A stretch of DNA of 64,000 nucleotides from Flavobacterium sp. 9 (lineage in GTDB: Bacteria; Bacteroidota; Bacteroidia; Flavobacteriales; Flavobacteriaceae): positions 4,216,001-4,280,000 of the forward strand of contig NZ_PEEU01000001.1 of assembly GCF_002754195.1 (NCBI RefSeq), written 5' to 3'. The notes under the pieces are model-generated. The model did no database searches, was not told the DNA's origin, and saw only the letters and a list, made by a program, of their open reading frames with translations. Positions within the stretch are counted from its first letter, which is position 1. The number at the start of each line of letters is the position of its first letter. Positions 36,145 through 44,048 of this stretch are shown here, piece after piece. A program made the translations under genes and the position numbers.

Positions 36145-37137
36145 TTAATGATCTAGTGATGAATTTATCCTATAAGGTATCGAATAAAGGCATCTTACCT
36201 TTTGTCCATTTTGAAGGCCGGGTTTCCATTTAGGCGATAATTTTAAAACTCTGATTAGTTCTTTTCCGCTTCCATAACCAAGATCCCTAAGGATTTTTAT
36301 ATCAGATAAGCTTCCGTCTTTTTCAACTATAAATGTTGAGTAAATTTTTCCGCTAAGATCTTTTTCGTCTATTTTGAATTTTTTATCTATAAAATCCTGA
36401 AACTTACTTATTCCGCCTGGAAATTCTGGTTTAACATCTATACCGGCAGCGTTATATACAGTCTCTTCTACTTCATTTTCTACTTTTTCTTTTTGATAAA
36501 CGACATCCCATTTGTGGTTGTATGTTTTTCCTAAAAAATTATAAGATACCACATCAGAAAGTTTAACAATCCAATATCCTTTAATGTTTTTGAACAGATA
36601 ATAATTTACGTATGTATAACTGCTATTGCTATTATTAGTGGTATTTTTTGCGGGAATAGCTTCTTTATAGCTTATATAATCTGATACAATTTTTAGGCCT
36701 TGTCTTTCAATTACTTTTGAAGTTCTAATGTATAAGTAATTTTTATCGGCTATAAAAGAACTAAAAGTTTCAGTTGAAGCCGCATCGATGCCTGGAATTC
36801 TTTGTAACCCGAGTTCTCTGGTGTAATAATATACATTGTCATTGTTTTTGTAATAATTAAACCAAAGCGAACGAAATTTATCACCATTAATATCTGTCAA
36901 TTTCCCCTGGCAATAAACCTGATTTCCCTTTTTATAAAATCCATAAGCATAATTCTCTGCATCTGGAACATAGGTGTAATCATCTGTACCACAAATCAAA
37001 TAGGGTTCTGACGATTTTTGCTTAGTGTAACCTTTCGGAATTTTTAAAGTACGATCTCTAATTGCCGTATTAGCTTTTTTGTTTTGACAATTTGCGATAG
37101 AACAAATACTTAAGAATATTAAAATTATTGCTTTCAT
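36145..37137 (-). CDS. Lipoprotein-like protein with DKNYY-like region and TonB_C domain
   Basis: 330 residues from ATG 37137. The signal (MKAIILIFLSICSIANC) ends in a possible lipobox. Residues about 30-150 resemble DKNYY-type repeats (NNDNVYYYTRELGLQRIPGIDAASTETF; ADKNYLYIRTSKVIE). The last ~85 residues are a TonB C-terminal domain (VKPEFPGGISKFQDFIDKKF; GKIYSTFIVEKDGSLSDIKILRDLGYG; LKLSPKWKPGLQNGQ). Unlike true TonB there is no N-terminal anchor helix plus proline-rich linker, so energy transduction is unlikely; it may be a periplasmic or outer-membrane protein reusing the fold. Related genes are often tandem in Bacteroidota. Confidence 0.7.
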   Translation of the reverse strand: MKAIILIFLSICSIANCQNKKANTAIRDRTLKIPKGYTKQKSSEPYLICGTDDYTYVPDAENYAYGFYKKGNQVYCQGKLTDINGDKFRSLWFNYYKNNDNVYYYTRELGLQRIPGIDAASTETFSSFIADKNYLYIRTSKVIERQGLKIVSDYISYKEAIPAKNTTNNSNSSYTYVNYYLFKNIKGYWIVKLSDVVSYNFLGKTYNHKWDVVYQKEKVENEVEETVYNAAGIDVKPEFPGGISKFQDFIDKKFKIDEKDLSGKIYSTFIVEKDGSLSDIKILRDLGYGSGKELIRVLKLSPKWKPGLQNGQKVRCLYSIPYRINSSLDH

Positions 37138-37190
37138 GAATTACTGTTGAAGTTAAATTGGAATGTTTGAAACCTAAGTTTTATGTTCTT

Positions 37191-37910
37191 TTAGTCTATA
37201 GTTCGTACAATTATTTTAACTGTAATTGTATCATTATTATGCCATTTTATCCAGCCTATTATGTTTTTACAATTTTCATTTCCAACAATATTCCTGGCAG
37301 GTTCAATTTTTGCCCATTCATTTTTAACATCTGTTACTTTTAAATAACAATGATTATCGACTGTATTAATTTTTGATCCATCTGGCTCATCATATAGAGC
37401 TGTTTTATTATTAATATTTATCATTTGGACACTTTGCAGATAATCTTTCCAAGTCTTATAATTGTATTGCTTTTCAGTATTTTCTTCAACTTTAATATAT
37501 CCAATTTCTTTTGTGGTTTCATTTAAGATTACTTTAAAATATTTAGGATTAGATTCAATCACAGTAAATTTTAAAGTCGTTCCGTAACCGCCTAAGCCTT
37601 GATTGACAAGTGCGTCACTTTCGGCTGTGCCTGAACTTGCAGAAAGTGCATAAGGTTTCAGTTTTGTTTTTAAAACATCGGAATTAATTTCAACGCTTCC
37701 GCTGTTATTTCCAAAATAAATCTGGTCAAATGTTATAGTGTCGAATACTTCATCAAGATTTTTAGATAAATATATATTTAAGGATTGATGGGAATTAATT
37801 TCTAATATTCCGATTCCAATTGGATTTTCTTTTTCAATTTCGAGAGGTTTATTTTGTGACGTACAAGAAATAAATAGCAACGAAAATAATAACGGAAATA
37901 GTTTTGTCAT
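37191..37910 (-). CDS. Lipoprotein with SH3-like C-terminal domain
   Basis: 239 residues from ATG 37910. Lipobox LFISC at 15-19 after a short signal. The first half is beta-rich and unfamiliar (DEVFDTITFDQIYFGNNSGSVEI). The second half (TALYDEPDGSKINTV ... CYLKVTDVKNEWAKIEP ... IGWIKWHNNDTI) looks like a bacterial SH3-type domain as in secreted cell-wall binding proteins. Function unknown. It lies 53 bp upstream of the TonB_C gene and 12 bp downstream of the 503-residue gene, one - strand operon. Confidence 0.65.
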   Translation of the reverse strand: MTKLFPLLFSLLFISCTSQNKPLEIEKENPIGIGILEINSHQSLNIYLSKNLDEVFDTITFDQIYFGNNSGSVEINSDVLKTKLKPYALSASSGTAESDALVNQGLGGYGTTLKFTVIESNPKYFKVILNETTKEIGYIKVEENTEKQYNYKTWKDYLQSVQMININNKTALYDEPDGSKINTVDNHCYLKVTDVKNEWAKIEPARNIVGNENCKNIIGWIKWHNNDTITVKIIVRTID

Positions 37911-37922
37911 GGTTAATTGTGT

Positions 37923-39434
37923 TTAATTATCTAAGTATTCGTTTCCTTTTAAATCCAGCCATCCTTTTTGTCCGTTTGGCAATTCAAATCGGGCAAAATT
38001 CTCTTTGAAATCCTCAAGCTTTTTATATTTTATTTCTTTCCTTATCGGATAATAAGTAAATAATCCGTCTTTTTCAATTAAGTACTTTTGATCCCTAATA
38101 GTTTTAATCGAATCTAAGTTTTTAGGCAGTTTATTATTAAATGCTATAATTCTTTCGTCTGGATTTTCCGCAATTAAGTATTCAATTGTTGTTAGATTAA
38201 ATTTTCCGTTTTTGAGTTTTACATAGATCATAATTGGATCTTTAATACTAAAAGCCCCTATTTCAGATTGTGTTGTTATTGATGCCATTTCGTCTAAAAA
38301 TTCAACAGTTTCAAATTCATTAGAATTCAAAAGCTGCAATTCTTTTCGAAATTTCCGAACATCAGGAACAATTGAACTGATTGAAATAGAGTAAGGTTCT
38401 AAAAAGAACATTCCATTTTTCTGAATGATCTTAAAATCTGCCGTTTGATCGTCAAAATAATCAGAAAAACTAACACTAAAAGGCGTTCCTTCCATGTTAT
38501 AATCACTCATTTTTGAATCTTTCCCGATTAGATTTATAGTTTTCAAAGAATTTCCTTCGATAATCTGCATTAAAGGAAAATGTTTGATCAGACTAACAGC
38601 TTTTAGATTTTGAATATTTAAATTTTGAAAAGCATAATTATAAAGATTTATTTTTCCCTTTTGATAACCAACGATGAAGAAATTATCAAAAGCAATTGAG
38701 TCAAATGATTTAGATATAACACTTTCATTATAAATATCCTTAATTTTTAATTTCTTATTCCATAAAGTGTCAGTTTTATAGAAACCATTATTAATTTGCA
38801 ATTTGCTTTCATTCCCAAAATATACTTCTGCAGTAGTAAAGCTTTTAAGGTTTTCTGTTTCATAATTTTTAAAAGCATCATTTAAACCCTTGTCTTTAAA
38901 CGAAAATTTGACTTTCTCTTTTGTCGAAACTATAAAGCCTTCATTGTGGAAAATAATTTTGTTATTATTTCCAAAATCCAGAATACAGTAATTCAGTAAA
39001 AACTTTTTGACCGGTTTATGAGATGAATCCTTAAGAAAATCTATAGCGAAGAAATTTCTATTGTATTTATAGAATTGATAATTATTCTGATGGCTGCTGT
39101 TTTTAGTTATAACCTTTTTTGTCTCTAAATTTTCAAAATCAAATTTTATAATGTCTAAAGCAGAAATAGTTGCAGAATCCTTTTTAAGGTTATTTATTTC
39201 TTCCGGAGTTACATTGTCCAGTTCATATTTAACTCCTTCAGATAAATCTTCATAATCATTTATGCGAGGTAATTTTAGATGATAATATGAATTTCCTTTT
39301 TTTATAAAAACACCTTCATTAGCATTTATAAATTTTAATTGACCTTCTTTGATTTTAAAAACTTTTTGTCCAAAACAAACCTGAGCCAGAAGAACAAAAA
39401 CGAAAAGTAATTTTTTAGAGTATTTTATAATCAT
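37923..39434 (-). CDS. Secreted hypothetical protein with C-terminal WG-like repeat
   Basis: 503 residues from ATG 39434 (MIIKYSKKLLFVFVLLAQVCFG, signal peptide); a TTG at 39446 adds four residues. The body is a long series of short strands with repeated DG/NG turns (KNGMFFLEPYSI; KNGKFNLTTIEYL; EKDGLFTYYPIRKEI; LPNGQKGWLDLKGNEYL), reminiscent of WG/KWG repeat proteins. No catalytic motif seen. First gene of the three-gene - strand operon. Function unknown. Confidence 0.65.
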   Translation of the reverse strand: MIIKYSKKLLFVFVLLAQVCFGQKVFKIKEGQLKFINANEGVFIKKGNSYYHLKLPRINDYEDLSEGVKYELDNVTPEEINNLKKDSATISALDIIKFDFENLETKKVITKNSSHQNNYQFYKYNRNFFAIDFLKDSSHKPVKKFLLNYCILDFGNNNKIIFHNEGFIVSTKEKVKFSFKDKGLNDAFKNYETENLKSFTTAEVYFGNESKLQINNGFYKTDTLWNKKLKIKDIYNESVISKSFDSIAFDNFFIVGYQKGKINLYNYAFQNLNIQNLKAVSLIKHFPLMQIIEGNSLKTINLIGKDSKMSDYNMEGTPFSVSFSDYFDDQTADFKIIQKNGMFFLEPYSISISSIVPDVRKFRKELQLLNSNEFETVEFLDEMASITTQSEIGAFSIKDPIMIYVKLKNGKFNLTTIEYLIAENPDERIIAFNNKLPKNLDSIKTIRDQKYLIEKDGLFTYYPIRKEIKYKKLEDFKENFARFELPNGQKGWLDLKGNEYLDN

Positions 39435-39597
39435 CAGACAATTCAATTTAAATTAGAGAAAGATAGTATTTTTATCGAAAAAGGAATCATTGTTTTGTTT
39501 CTGGTTTCTATCTCTATAGATGATTATTTGATGCAAAAGGTTGGGAGCAATAACGAAAATAAATTGTTCAATCAATATGCTTTTACATTAGTTTTTA

Positions 39598-39703
39598 AAG
39601 TTGAAGTTTTGGTTTTTTAGATTAGATTTGTTTTGAGAAGTGGCTCAAAGTCCGAGATATTTGCGTAGCACTTGCAGGAACAAGTTGAAGAGCAGGGGAA
39701 AAG
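39598..39703 (+). promoter_or_regulatory. Mobile-looking leader 3: -7 box plus worn hairpin
   Basis: Third long leader copy. GAAGTTTTGGTTTTTTAGAT is identical to leader 2; -7 box TAGATTTG at 39623-39630; 12-bp gap; diverged hairpin core 39643-39666 (GCTCAAAGTCCGAGATATTT). It ends 49 bp before ATG 39753. Confidence 0.65.
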
Positions 39704-39752
39704 CCATCTATGAATATTCATCAGAAAGCGCATTATTTATAAAACCAAAATT

Positions 39753-40211
39753 ATGAAGTACTATTACTATATTTTATATAGAATTTTTAACTCTTTAAGC
39801 GATCAAAAAAAACATAATAATGCTGGAACGATAAGTATTTTATTAACAAATACCAGTACACTAATAGTCTGGTTTGGTATTTATACAATGCTATTATATA
39901 TTGACTATTATTGTTTTAATATTTCAAATATTTTAATTCCAAATCAATTTTTTGTGCTTATTTATGTGATAATTTTAGCATTATTAAACTATTATTTTTT
40001 CATAAAAGATAAGAGGTTTTTAAATTATGGTTTTGAAGCAGATAAAAAAGGTGGTTATTTCATTGTTGGATTTATTATATTAATGGCTGTAAGCTTTGTT
40101 TTTATTGCTAATAAAAATCGTGAAAAGATTTCTAATGAGCGAGAAAAAGTCAGAATAGAGAATAGAGATGCTTTTAGCTATGATACTTTTATAAAAAATG
40201 GGTTCTTATAA
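39753..40211 (+). CDS. Small membrane protein, island paralog family
   Basis: 152 residues from ATG 39753. Y-rich start (MKYYYYILYRIFNSL), helices near 33-53, 62-82 and 100-120, and the family turn motif LNYYFFIKDKRFLNYGFE followed by GGYFIVGFII. It matches the layout of the three - strand proteins at 16.4-17.9 kb, 22 kb away on the other side of the RHS operon. A C-terminal charged tail (KNREKISNEREKVRIENRD) is extra. Function unknown. Confidence 0.65.
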   Translation: MKYYYYILYRIFNSLSDQKKHNNAGTISILLTNTSTLIVWFGIYTMLLYIDYYCFNISNILIPNQFFVLIYVIILALLNYYFFIKDKRFLNYGFEADKKGGYFIVGFIILMAVSFVFIANKNREKISNEREKVRIENRDAFSYDTFIKNGFL

Positions 40212-40254
40212 GAAACTGATTTTTATATTAAAGAATTAAAGAAAAATTTAAATT

Positions 40255-40749
40255 ATGAAATATTACTCAAATAATGAATTGGTAACTTGGTTTAAAAGAT
40301 CTGAAAGACAAAATCTAAAAATTACCATACTTTTAATAATTTTCGCATGTTTAGCAGGAGCTGGCTTTTTCTTTGATGCACAAAAGGAAATCGATAACAA
40401 ATTTATTTTTGGCGTTGGAGGATTGGTTTTAATAATTGTTTTCTTTTTATACGCTTATTTAAATTCTGGTTCTCTAACAAATAAAACAATCAGAGAGATA
40501 TCATTTACAGATTCTGAGATTACTTTTTGTACTTTTTCTTATAAATTGTTTGCATTATATACAATTGAGGAAAAGGAAATTATTGTAGATTCGTTGGCTT
40601 TTAAGTTTATAAAGAGTGAATATCCCGTTAATAATAAAAAAATTAAACTTCAAAAAGAATGTTTTATAATAACAAATAATGGCATTGAGTTTTTTTTATT
40701 GTTTAAGTATTTTAATGATGATCTTTTAAATCAAATAAAAAATGAATAA
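40255..40749 (+). CDS. Membrane-anchored hypothetical protein, two helices
   Basis: 164 residues from ATG 40255, 44 bp after the previous gene and probably in the same transcript. Two adjacent hydrophobic helices (about 21-41 and 50-70) then a soluble beta-rich part (REISFTDSEITFCTFSYKLFALYTIEEKEIIVDSLAFKF) that resembles the bacterial PH-like fold seen in other small membrane proteins. No family recognised with confidence. Confidence 0.6.
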   Translation: MKYYSNNELVTWFKRSERQNLKITILLIIFACLAGAGFFFDAQKEIDNKFIFGVGGLVLIIVFFLYAYLNSGSLTNKTIREISFTDSEITFCTFSYKLFALYTIEEKEIIVDSLAFKFIKSEYPVNNKKIKLQKECFIITNNGIEFFLLFKYFNDDLLNQIKNE

Positions 40750-40787
40750 AATGAAAATTTAACTCCAGTTCTCCGGAGTGTGTTTCT

Positions 40788-40925
40788 TAATAAAAAAAGC
40801 GCAAATGTCTCTGACTTTGCTTTTTTTTTCTTTGTTGTACATCGTAAAATGTATAAAAAAATATCAGCTTTTTGTAAATTATTCTAAAACGAAAAAAGCC
40901 CCAGATTTCTCCGAAGCTTTTATTT
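40788..40925 (+). repeat. Composite 3' repeat with T-tract hairpin and terminator box
   Basis: Core 40799-40820 (GCGCAAATGTCTCTGACTTT) followed by a run of nine T, so it works as a terminator on paper. The box at 40892-40925 (AAGCCCCAGATTTCTCCGAA) is the second hairpin, seen also at 36056, 41517 and 44049. It separates the + strand pair from the convergent XRE gene. Confidence 0.7.
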
Positions 40926-40958
40926 TGATATTTTTTATAAATAAAAATTATTCCGAAA

Positions 40959-41363
40959 TTATTTATTGATTAATTTTTCAAGTCTTTCCATCATTTCGTC
41001 TTTTTCTTTAAGCATACGCTCAAACAAAGCAATTTTTTCTTCGTGAAGTTTTTTTAATTCTTCAACAGAATTGAAATTGAAGTTAGAATTAGGATTTCCA
41101 ACACAAGCATTATCTCCAAAAGTATTCGAAATAACATTTATCGCCTGTTCCTCATCAAAATTCTGAAAAGCTTCAACTGGAATTTTTAATACTGCCGAAA
41201 TTTGTTTCAACAGATTTTCTTCAATTACATCTTTTTGTTCGAGTACAGAAATTTTTTTCTGATTCCAGTCATTTCCCAGATCATAAGCTAATGCTTCCTG
41301 CTTTATGTTAAGCATTTCTCTAAAACGTTTTAAGTTTCTTCCCTGATGTATTTTCTGTTCCAT
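40959..41363 (-). CDS. XRE-family helix-turn-helix protein with coiled-coil tail
   Basis: 134 residues from ATG 41363; the upstream TTG at 41375 is not needed. Residues about 8-70 form a Cro/C1-type helix-turn-helix (NLKRFREMLNIKQEALAYDLGNDWNQKKISVLEQKD). The middle (VISNTFGDNACVGNPNSNFNFN) is low in structure and the C-terminal 35 residues are a strongly charged coiled coil (EELKKLHEEKIALFERMLKEKDEMMERLEKLI). Related small regulators are frequent in Flavobacterium accessory regions. It could regulate the island; the target is unknown. A hairpin copy precedes it in leader orientation on this strand. Confidence 0.8.
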   Translation of the reverse strand: MEQKIHQGRNLKRFREMLNIKQEALAYDLGNDWNQKKISVLEQKDVIEENLLKQISAVLKIPVEAFQNFDEEQAINVISNTFGDNACVGNPNSNFNFNSVEELKKLHEEKIALFERMLKEKDEMMERLEKLINK

Positions 41364-41463
41364 AATGATTATCAATTTCTAAAGACTCAAAGATAAAGCC
41401 ATTTCGATTAAAAGATGTGAGTTTCAAAGATAAAAAAAATATCCTCTAGTTTATTTGAAGAGT

Positions 41464-41551
41464 TCTTCTGGAAAAGCTGCGCAAATGTCTCTGACTTTGT
41501 GCAATCTTGTTTAAACGAAAAAAGCTCCGGATTTCTCTGAAACTTTGTTTT
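41464..41551. repeat. Rightmost composite island repeat
   Basis: Core 41479-41502 (GCGCAAATGTCTCTGACTTT then GTGC) with the lead TTCTGGAAAAGCT, then the second hairpin 41517-41551. Read on the - strand it lies upstream of the XRE gene. It touches the tRNA fragment that begins at 41549 and marks the right border of the island. Confidence 0.7.
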
Positions 41552-41611
41552 AGTAGCGGGAACAGGACTCGAACCTGTGTCCACCGCGGCGGATATGATT
41601 CCGACAGCTAG
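41549..41611 (-). pseudogene. Degenerate 3' part of an initiator tRNA gene
   Basis: The last 31 bases (41549-41579) are identical to 41655-41685 in the intact tRNA gene: the T arm, the 3' acceptor strand and flank. Further in, the anticodon arm is recognisable but altered (GTCGG, then TCATA, with a longer spacer before ACAGG), and the D arm and 5' acceptor strand are absent. It cannot fold as a tRNA. It is the kind of scar left by duplication or by integration at a tRNA 3' end. Confidence 0.7.
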
Positions 41612-41621
41612 ATTTTAAAAT

Positions 41622-41655
41622 AAAAAAACACCAGCTTTTTCAAGTGGTGTTTTAT
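41622..41655 (-). terminator. Terminator of the initiator tRNA gene
   Basis: On the - strand the stem AAAACACCA (41645-41653) pairs with TGGTGTTTT (41625-41633) and is followed by TTTATTTT. It begins five bases after the tRNA 3' end. Confidence 0.8.
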
Positions 41656-41659
41656 TTAG

Positions 41660-41732
41660 TAGCGGGAACAGGACTCGAACCTGTGACCTTCGGGTTATGA
41701 GCCCGACGAGCTGCCTACTGCTCTATCCCGCG
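41660..41732 (-). tRNA. tRNA-fMet (CAU), initiator
   Basis: 73 nt, folds as a full cloverleaf. The anticodon is CAT in the DNA. Two initiator hallmarks are present: the first base pair is mismatched (C1 against U72) and the anticodon stem has three G-C pairs (TCGGG with CCCGA). The T loop GGTTCGAGTCC is canonical. The 3' CCA is not encoded (CTA follows the discriminator A). It stands at the right edge of the accessory island. Confidence 0.93.
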
Positions 41733-41859
41733 ATGTTTCGGGTGCAAAGATACACAGGATATACGGTTATACAAAGGTTTTTTTGAATTATTTTTTAAAT
41801 AACTTTTTTTAATTGTAATCAATTAATTAGTAGTTGTTTATGATGTTGTTATGTAAGCG

Positions 41860-42384
41860 TTAAATCTGATATTTCAATAATTCCGAATAGGGATCTCCAT
41901 TTAAACCTAATAAATAAGCAAAAGCAGGTTCAGTTTTGTAGCCGTTTTGTTTGAGTTTGATGATTTCTAATCGAAAGTTTTCGTCTTTTGCTTTCAGAAT
42001 TTCATATTCGATAATCATATGTTTATAGCCATTTTGACTTTTGGTTGGAATGTTTTGACCAAAAATTTCAATTTCAAAAGCGTTTATTTTAAAGTTGGCA
42101 ATAGCAATTTCCTGATTATCAATACTTGTTTCTCTAATTTCGAAATCAGATTCATTCCCAAAAAGAATATTCAGTTTTGTTATAAAAGCGAGTTTGTTTT
42201 TCCAATAACAGATAATGTCAAGATCACTGTTTTCGATATCAATATTAATTGGAATTGTGCCAACGAGAATTGGATCGAATTCGGCTAAATTGATTAAAAC
42301 CTTATTTTGAGACAAAACCTCAAAAGCATGAATCTGTTTTTGGTTTCCGGTTTTTAAATATTCGATAGAAGTAAAGTCGATCAT
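41860..42384 (-). CDS. DUF4269-family nucleotidyltransferase-like protein
   Basis: 174 residues from ATG 42384. The region VGTIPINIDIENSDLDIICYW (about residues 40-60) resembles the G-S...D-x-D core of nucleotidyltransferase-fold proteins, as in the DUF4269 family; the C-terminus (GYKHMIIEYEILKAKDENFRLEIIKLKQNGYKTEPAFAYLLGL) is also family-like. Cytoplasmic. The reaction is unknown. The stop of the GT39-like gene lies two bases upstream of its start, so the two are co-transcribed. Confidence 0.8.
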   Translation of the reverse strand: MIDFTSIEYLKTGNQKQIHAFEVLSQNKVLINLAEFDPILVGTIPINIDIENSDLDIICYWKNKLAFITKLNILFGNESDFEIRETSIDNQEIAIANFKINAFEIEIFGQNIPTKSQNGYKHMIIEYEILKAKDENFRLEIIKLKQNGYKTEPAFAYLLGLNGDPYSELLKYQI

Positions 42385-42386
42385 TT

Positions 42387-43913
42387 TTATTTACTATAGT
42401 CTTTTGTCGATTTTATTTCGCTTTCAAGCCTTTTTTTGATATTGACTTTTGCATCAGTAAAAACAAAGATTGTGGTTCCGTATTCACGCGCATATTGGTT
42501 GGTGATTTCGCCGGAGATTTTTGCAGTATTAAAATAAGGACTTGTTTCTTTTAATTCGTCACTTTCTTCCTCGTAATCCTTAACTCTGATGAGATTTTTG
42601 TACGTAATATTGAGATTAAACCAATTCACATAATCGGCATTAAAAGAAACTGCTTTGATTCCTTTTTTGGTATAATAATTAATCGCTCCGGCTTGTCCGT
42701 AATTGTCGCACAAAACGAGTGTTTTGTCTTTATTAGGAAGCGTCGCATAAACAGAATCGGTTTTGCGGGCAAGTTCTTTCCATCCCAACATATCAGCAAA
42801 ATCTTGTGGCAAAGCATGATCTTTTCCATCTTCCCAACGAAGCATATCTAGTTTTTTGTATTTCTCAGGATGTTTTACAATATATTCCGGGCTTTTATTT
42901 GGGAACGCCAAATTGTACATCGGAATAAAAAACAAAAGCGGAATGATGATAAATACAGGTTGCAGAAATCTTTTCCAGCCCGTTTTTAAAATATCGGATA
43001 GAAAAACCGCTCCAAAAGCAATATAAATAGGATAGAGTCCAATTGCATAATAAGCTTTGGCTTTGAAATAAATAAAGATTAGAAGCGTGAAAATGATACT
43101 CGTAAAAAAGAATTTAAATTTATCGAAAGCTTTATAAAATAATAAGGCATATAATCCGGCAAGAATAACAAAAAAGGCGCCAATAAAAAACAGTAATTGA
43201 TCTTTTAAGAATCCAATGCGATCAACATTTACAAGTTGTGTTTCTGCCAATTCCTTCATATGATGTACAATTGGAAACTGATTGTTGTATTGCCACAGAA
43301 GATTCGGAAGAATCATTAATAATCCTAAAAGTAATGCCAGATAAACGTCTTTTTTGGCTAAAACTTGTCTTTGTTTAGAAAGTAAAAGCGCAGGCAAAAG
43401 TCCAAGTAAGAGAAAAAGAATATTGTATTTATTCAAAAAGCCAAAAGCAAAGACTATTGCTCCTATATAAAGCCATTTTGTTTTTTCGGTAATAAAATAT
43501 TGAATGATAACATAATAAAATCCTGTCCAGCACAAAATATCCAATGAATTGGGCTGATAAAGTGTGTTAATTCGCAATAGCGACGAAAACAAAATGCAAG
43601 TTGCTCCCAAAATCAGCGCATAGAGATTTCCTTTAAGAACTTCAATAGTTTTCCAGACAATAAAAAGTGTCAATGCACCAAAAAGAGCAGGAAAGAATTT
43701 TACCCAAAAAACCGAATTTCCAAGTTGATATATAAGGTAAGAAAACCAGGATGTCACCGGAGGAACTGACAAATAACCCCAAGCCAAATGATGTGCCTGA
43801 TCAAGATGAAGATATTCATCGCGCTGCAAATCATATTCAGGACTTATGAGAATGCATTGCAAGACGAATTTTAAAATAATAAACCCAATTAAAATTAAAG
43901 ATTTCTTAGTCAT
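42387..43913 (-). CDS. ArnT/PMT-like (GT39-type) integral membrane glycosyltransferase
   Basis: 508 residues from ATG 43913. About ten to eleven hydrophobic helices fill residues 5-340, followed by a soluble C-terminal part of ~160 residues. The first loop carries the catalytic-type Asp-Glu pair (EYDLQRDEYLHLDQAHHLAWGYLSVPP), typical of PMT_2/ArnT enzymes that move sugars from lipid-phosphate donors to acceptors outside the inner membrane. Donor and acceptor cannot be told. It is the first gene of a two-gene unit with the DUF4269 gene. Confidence 0.85.
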   Translation of the reverse strand: MTKKSLILIGFIILKFVLQCILISPEYDLQRDEYLHLDQAHHLAWGYLSVPPVTSWFSYLIYQLGNSVFWVKFFPALFGALTLFIVWKTIEVLKGNLYALILGATCILFSSLLRINTLYQPNSLDILCWTGFYYVIIQYFITEKTKWLYIGAIVFAFGFLNKYNILFLLLGLLPALLLSKQRQVLAKKDVYLALLLGLLMILPNLLWQYNNQFPIVHHMKELAETQLVNVDRIGFLKDQLLFFIGAFFVILAGLYALLFYKAFDKFKFFFTSIIFTLLIFIYFKAKAYYAIGLYPIYIAFGAVFLSDILKTGWKRFLQPVFIIIPLLFFIPMYNLAFPNKSPEYIVKHPEKYKKLDMLRWEDGKDHALPQDFADMLGWKELARKTDSVYATLPNKDKTLVLCDNYGQAGAINYYTKKGIKAVSFNADYVNWFNLNITYKNLIRVKDYEEESDELKETSPYFNTAKISGEITNQYAREYGTTIFVFTDAKVNIKKRLESEIKSTKDYSK

Positions 43914-44048
43914 CGAGATTTGGTTTGGTGAGTTTTGGTTGTATTTTTTTTAGTCTAAATGATTTTGTATCAGTGCTAAAAATGTATAGCTAATATATAA
44001 TTTATTTTGGTTTTGTAAGAAATGAAAGTTTTAAGAAATGATGTAAAA

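Noticed and set aside
15726..41502. A CRISPR-like array, because a ~24-bp palindromic unit recurs
   Set aside because: Spacing is irregular (hundreds to thousands of bases), units lie between genes in both orientations, and no cas genes are present.
41581..41600. Cloning-vector contamination (CCACCGCGG word in the tRNA fragment)
   Set aside because: Only about nine bases match a polylinker-like word and the flanks are genomic; chance is the simpler explanation.
41549..41611. A second functional tRNA gene
   Set aside because: The D arm and 5' acceptor strand are absent and the anticodon arm is disrupted; only the 3' part matches.
15649..41859. An integrative element with integrase or a transposon
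   Set aside because: Island character and a tRNA border are suggestive, but no integrase, transposase, relaxase or phage gene was found, so only an island of unknown mobility is claimed.
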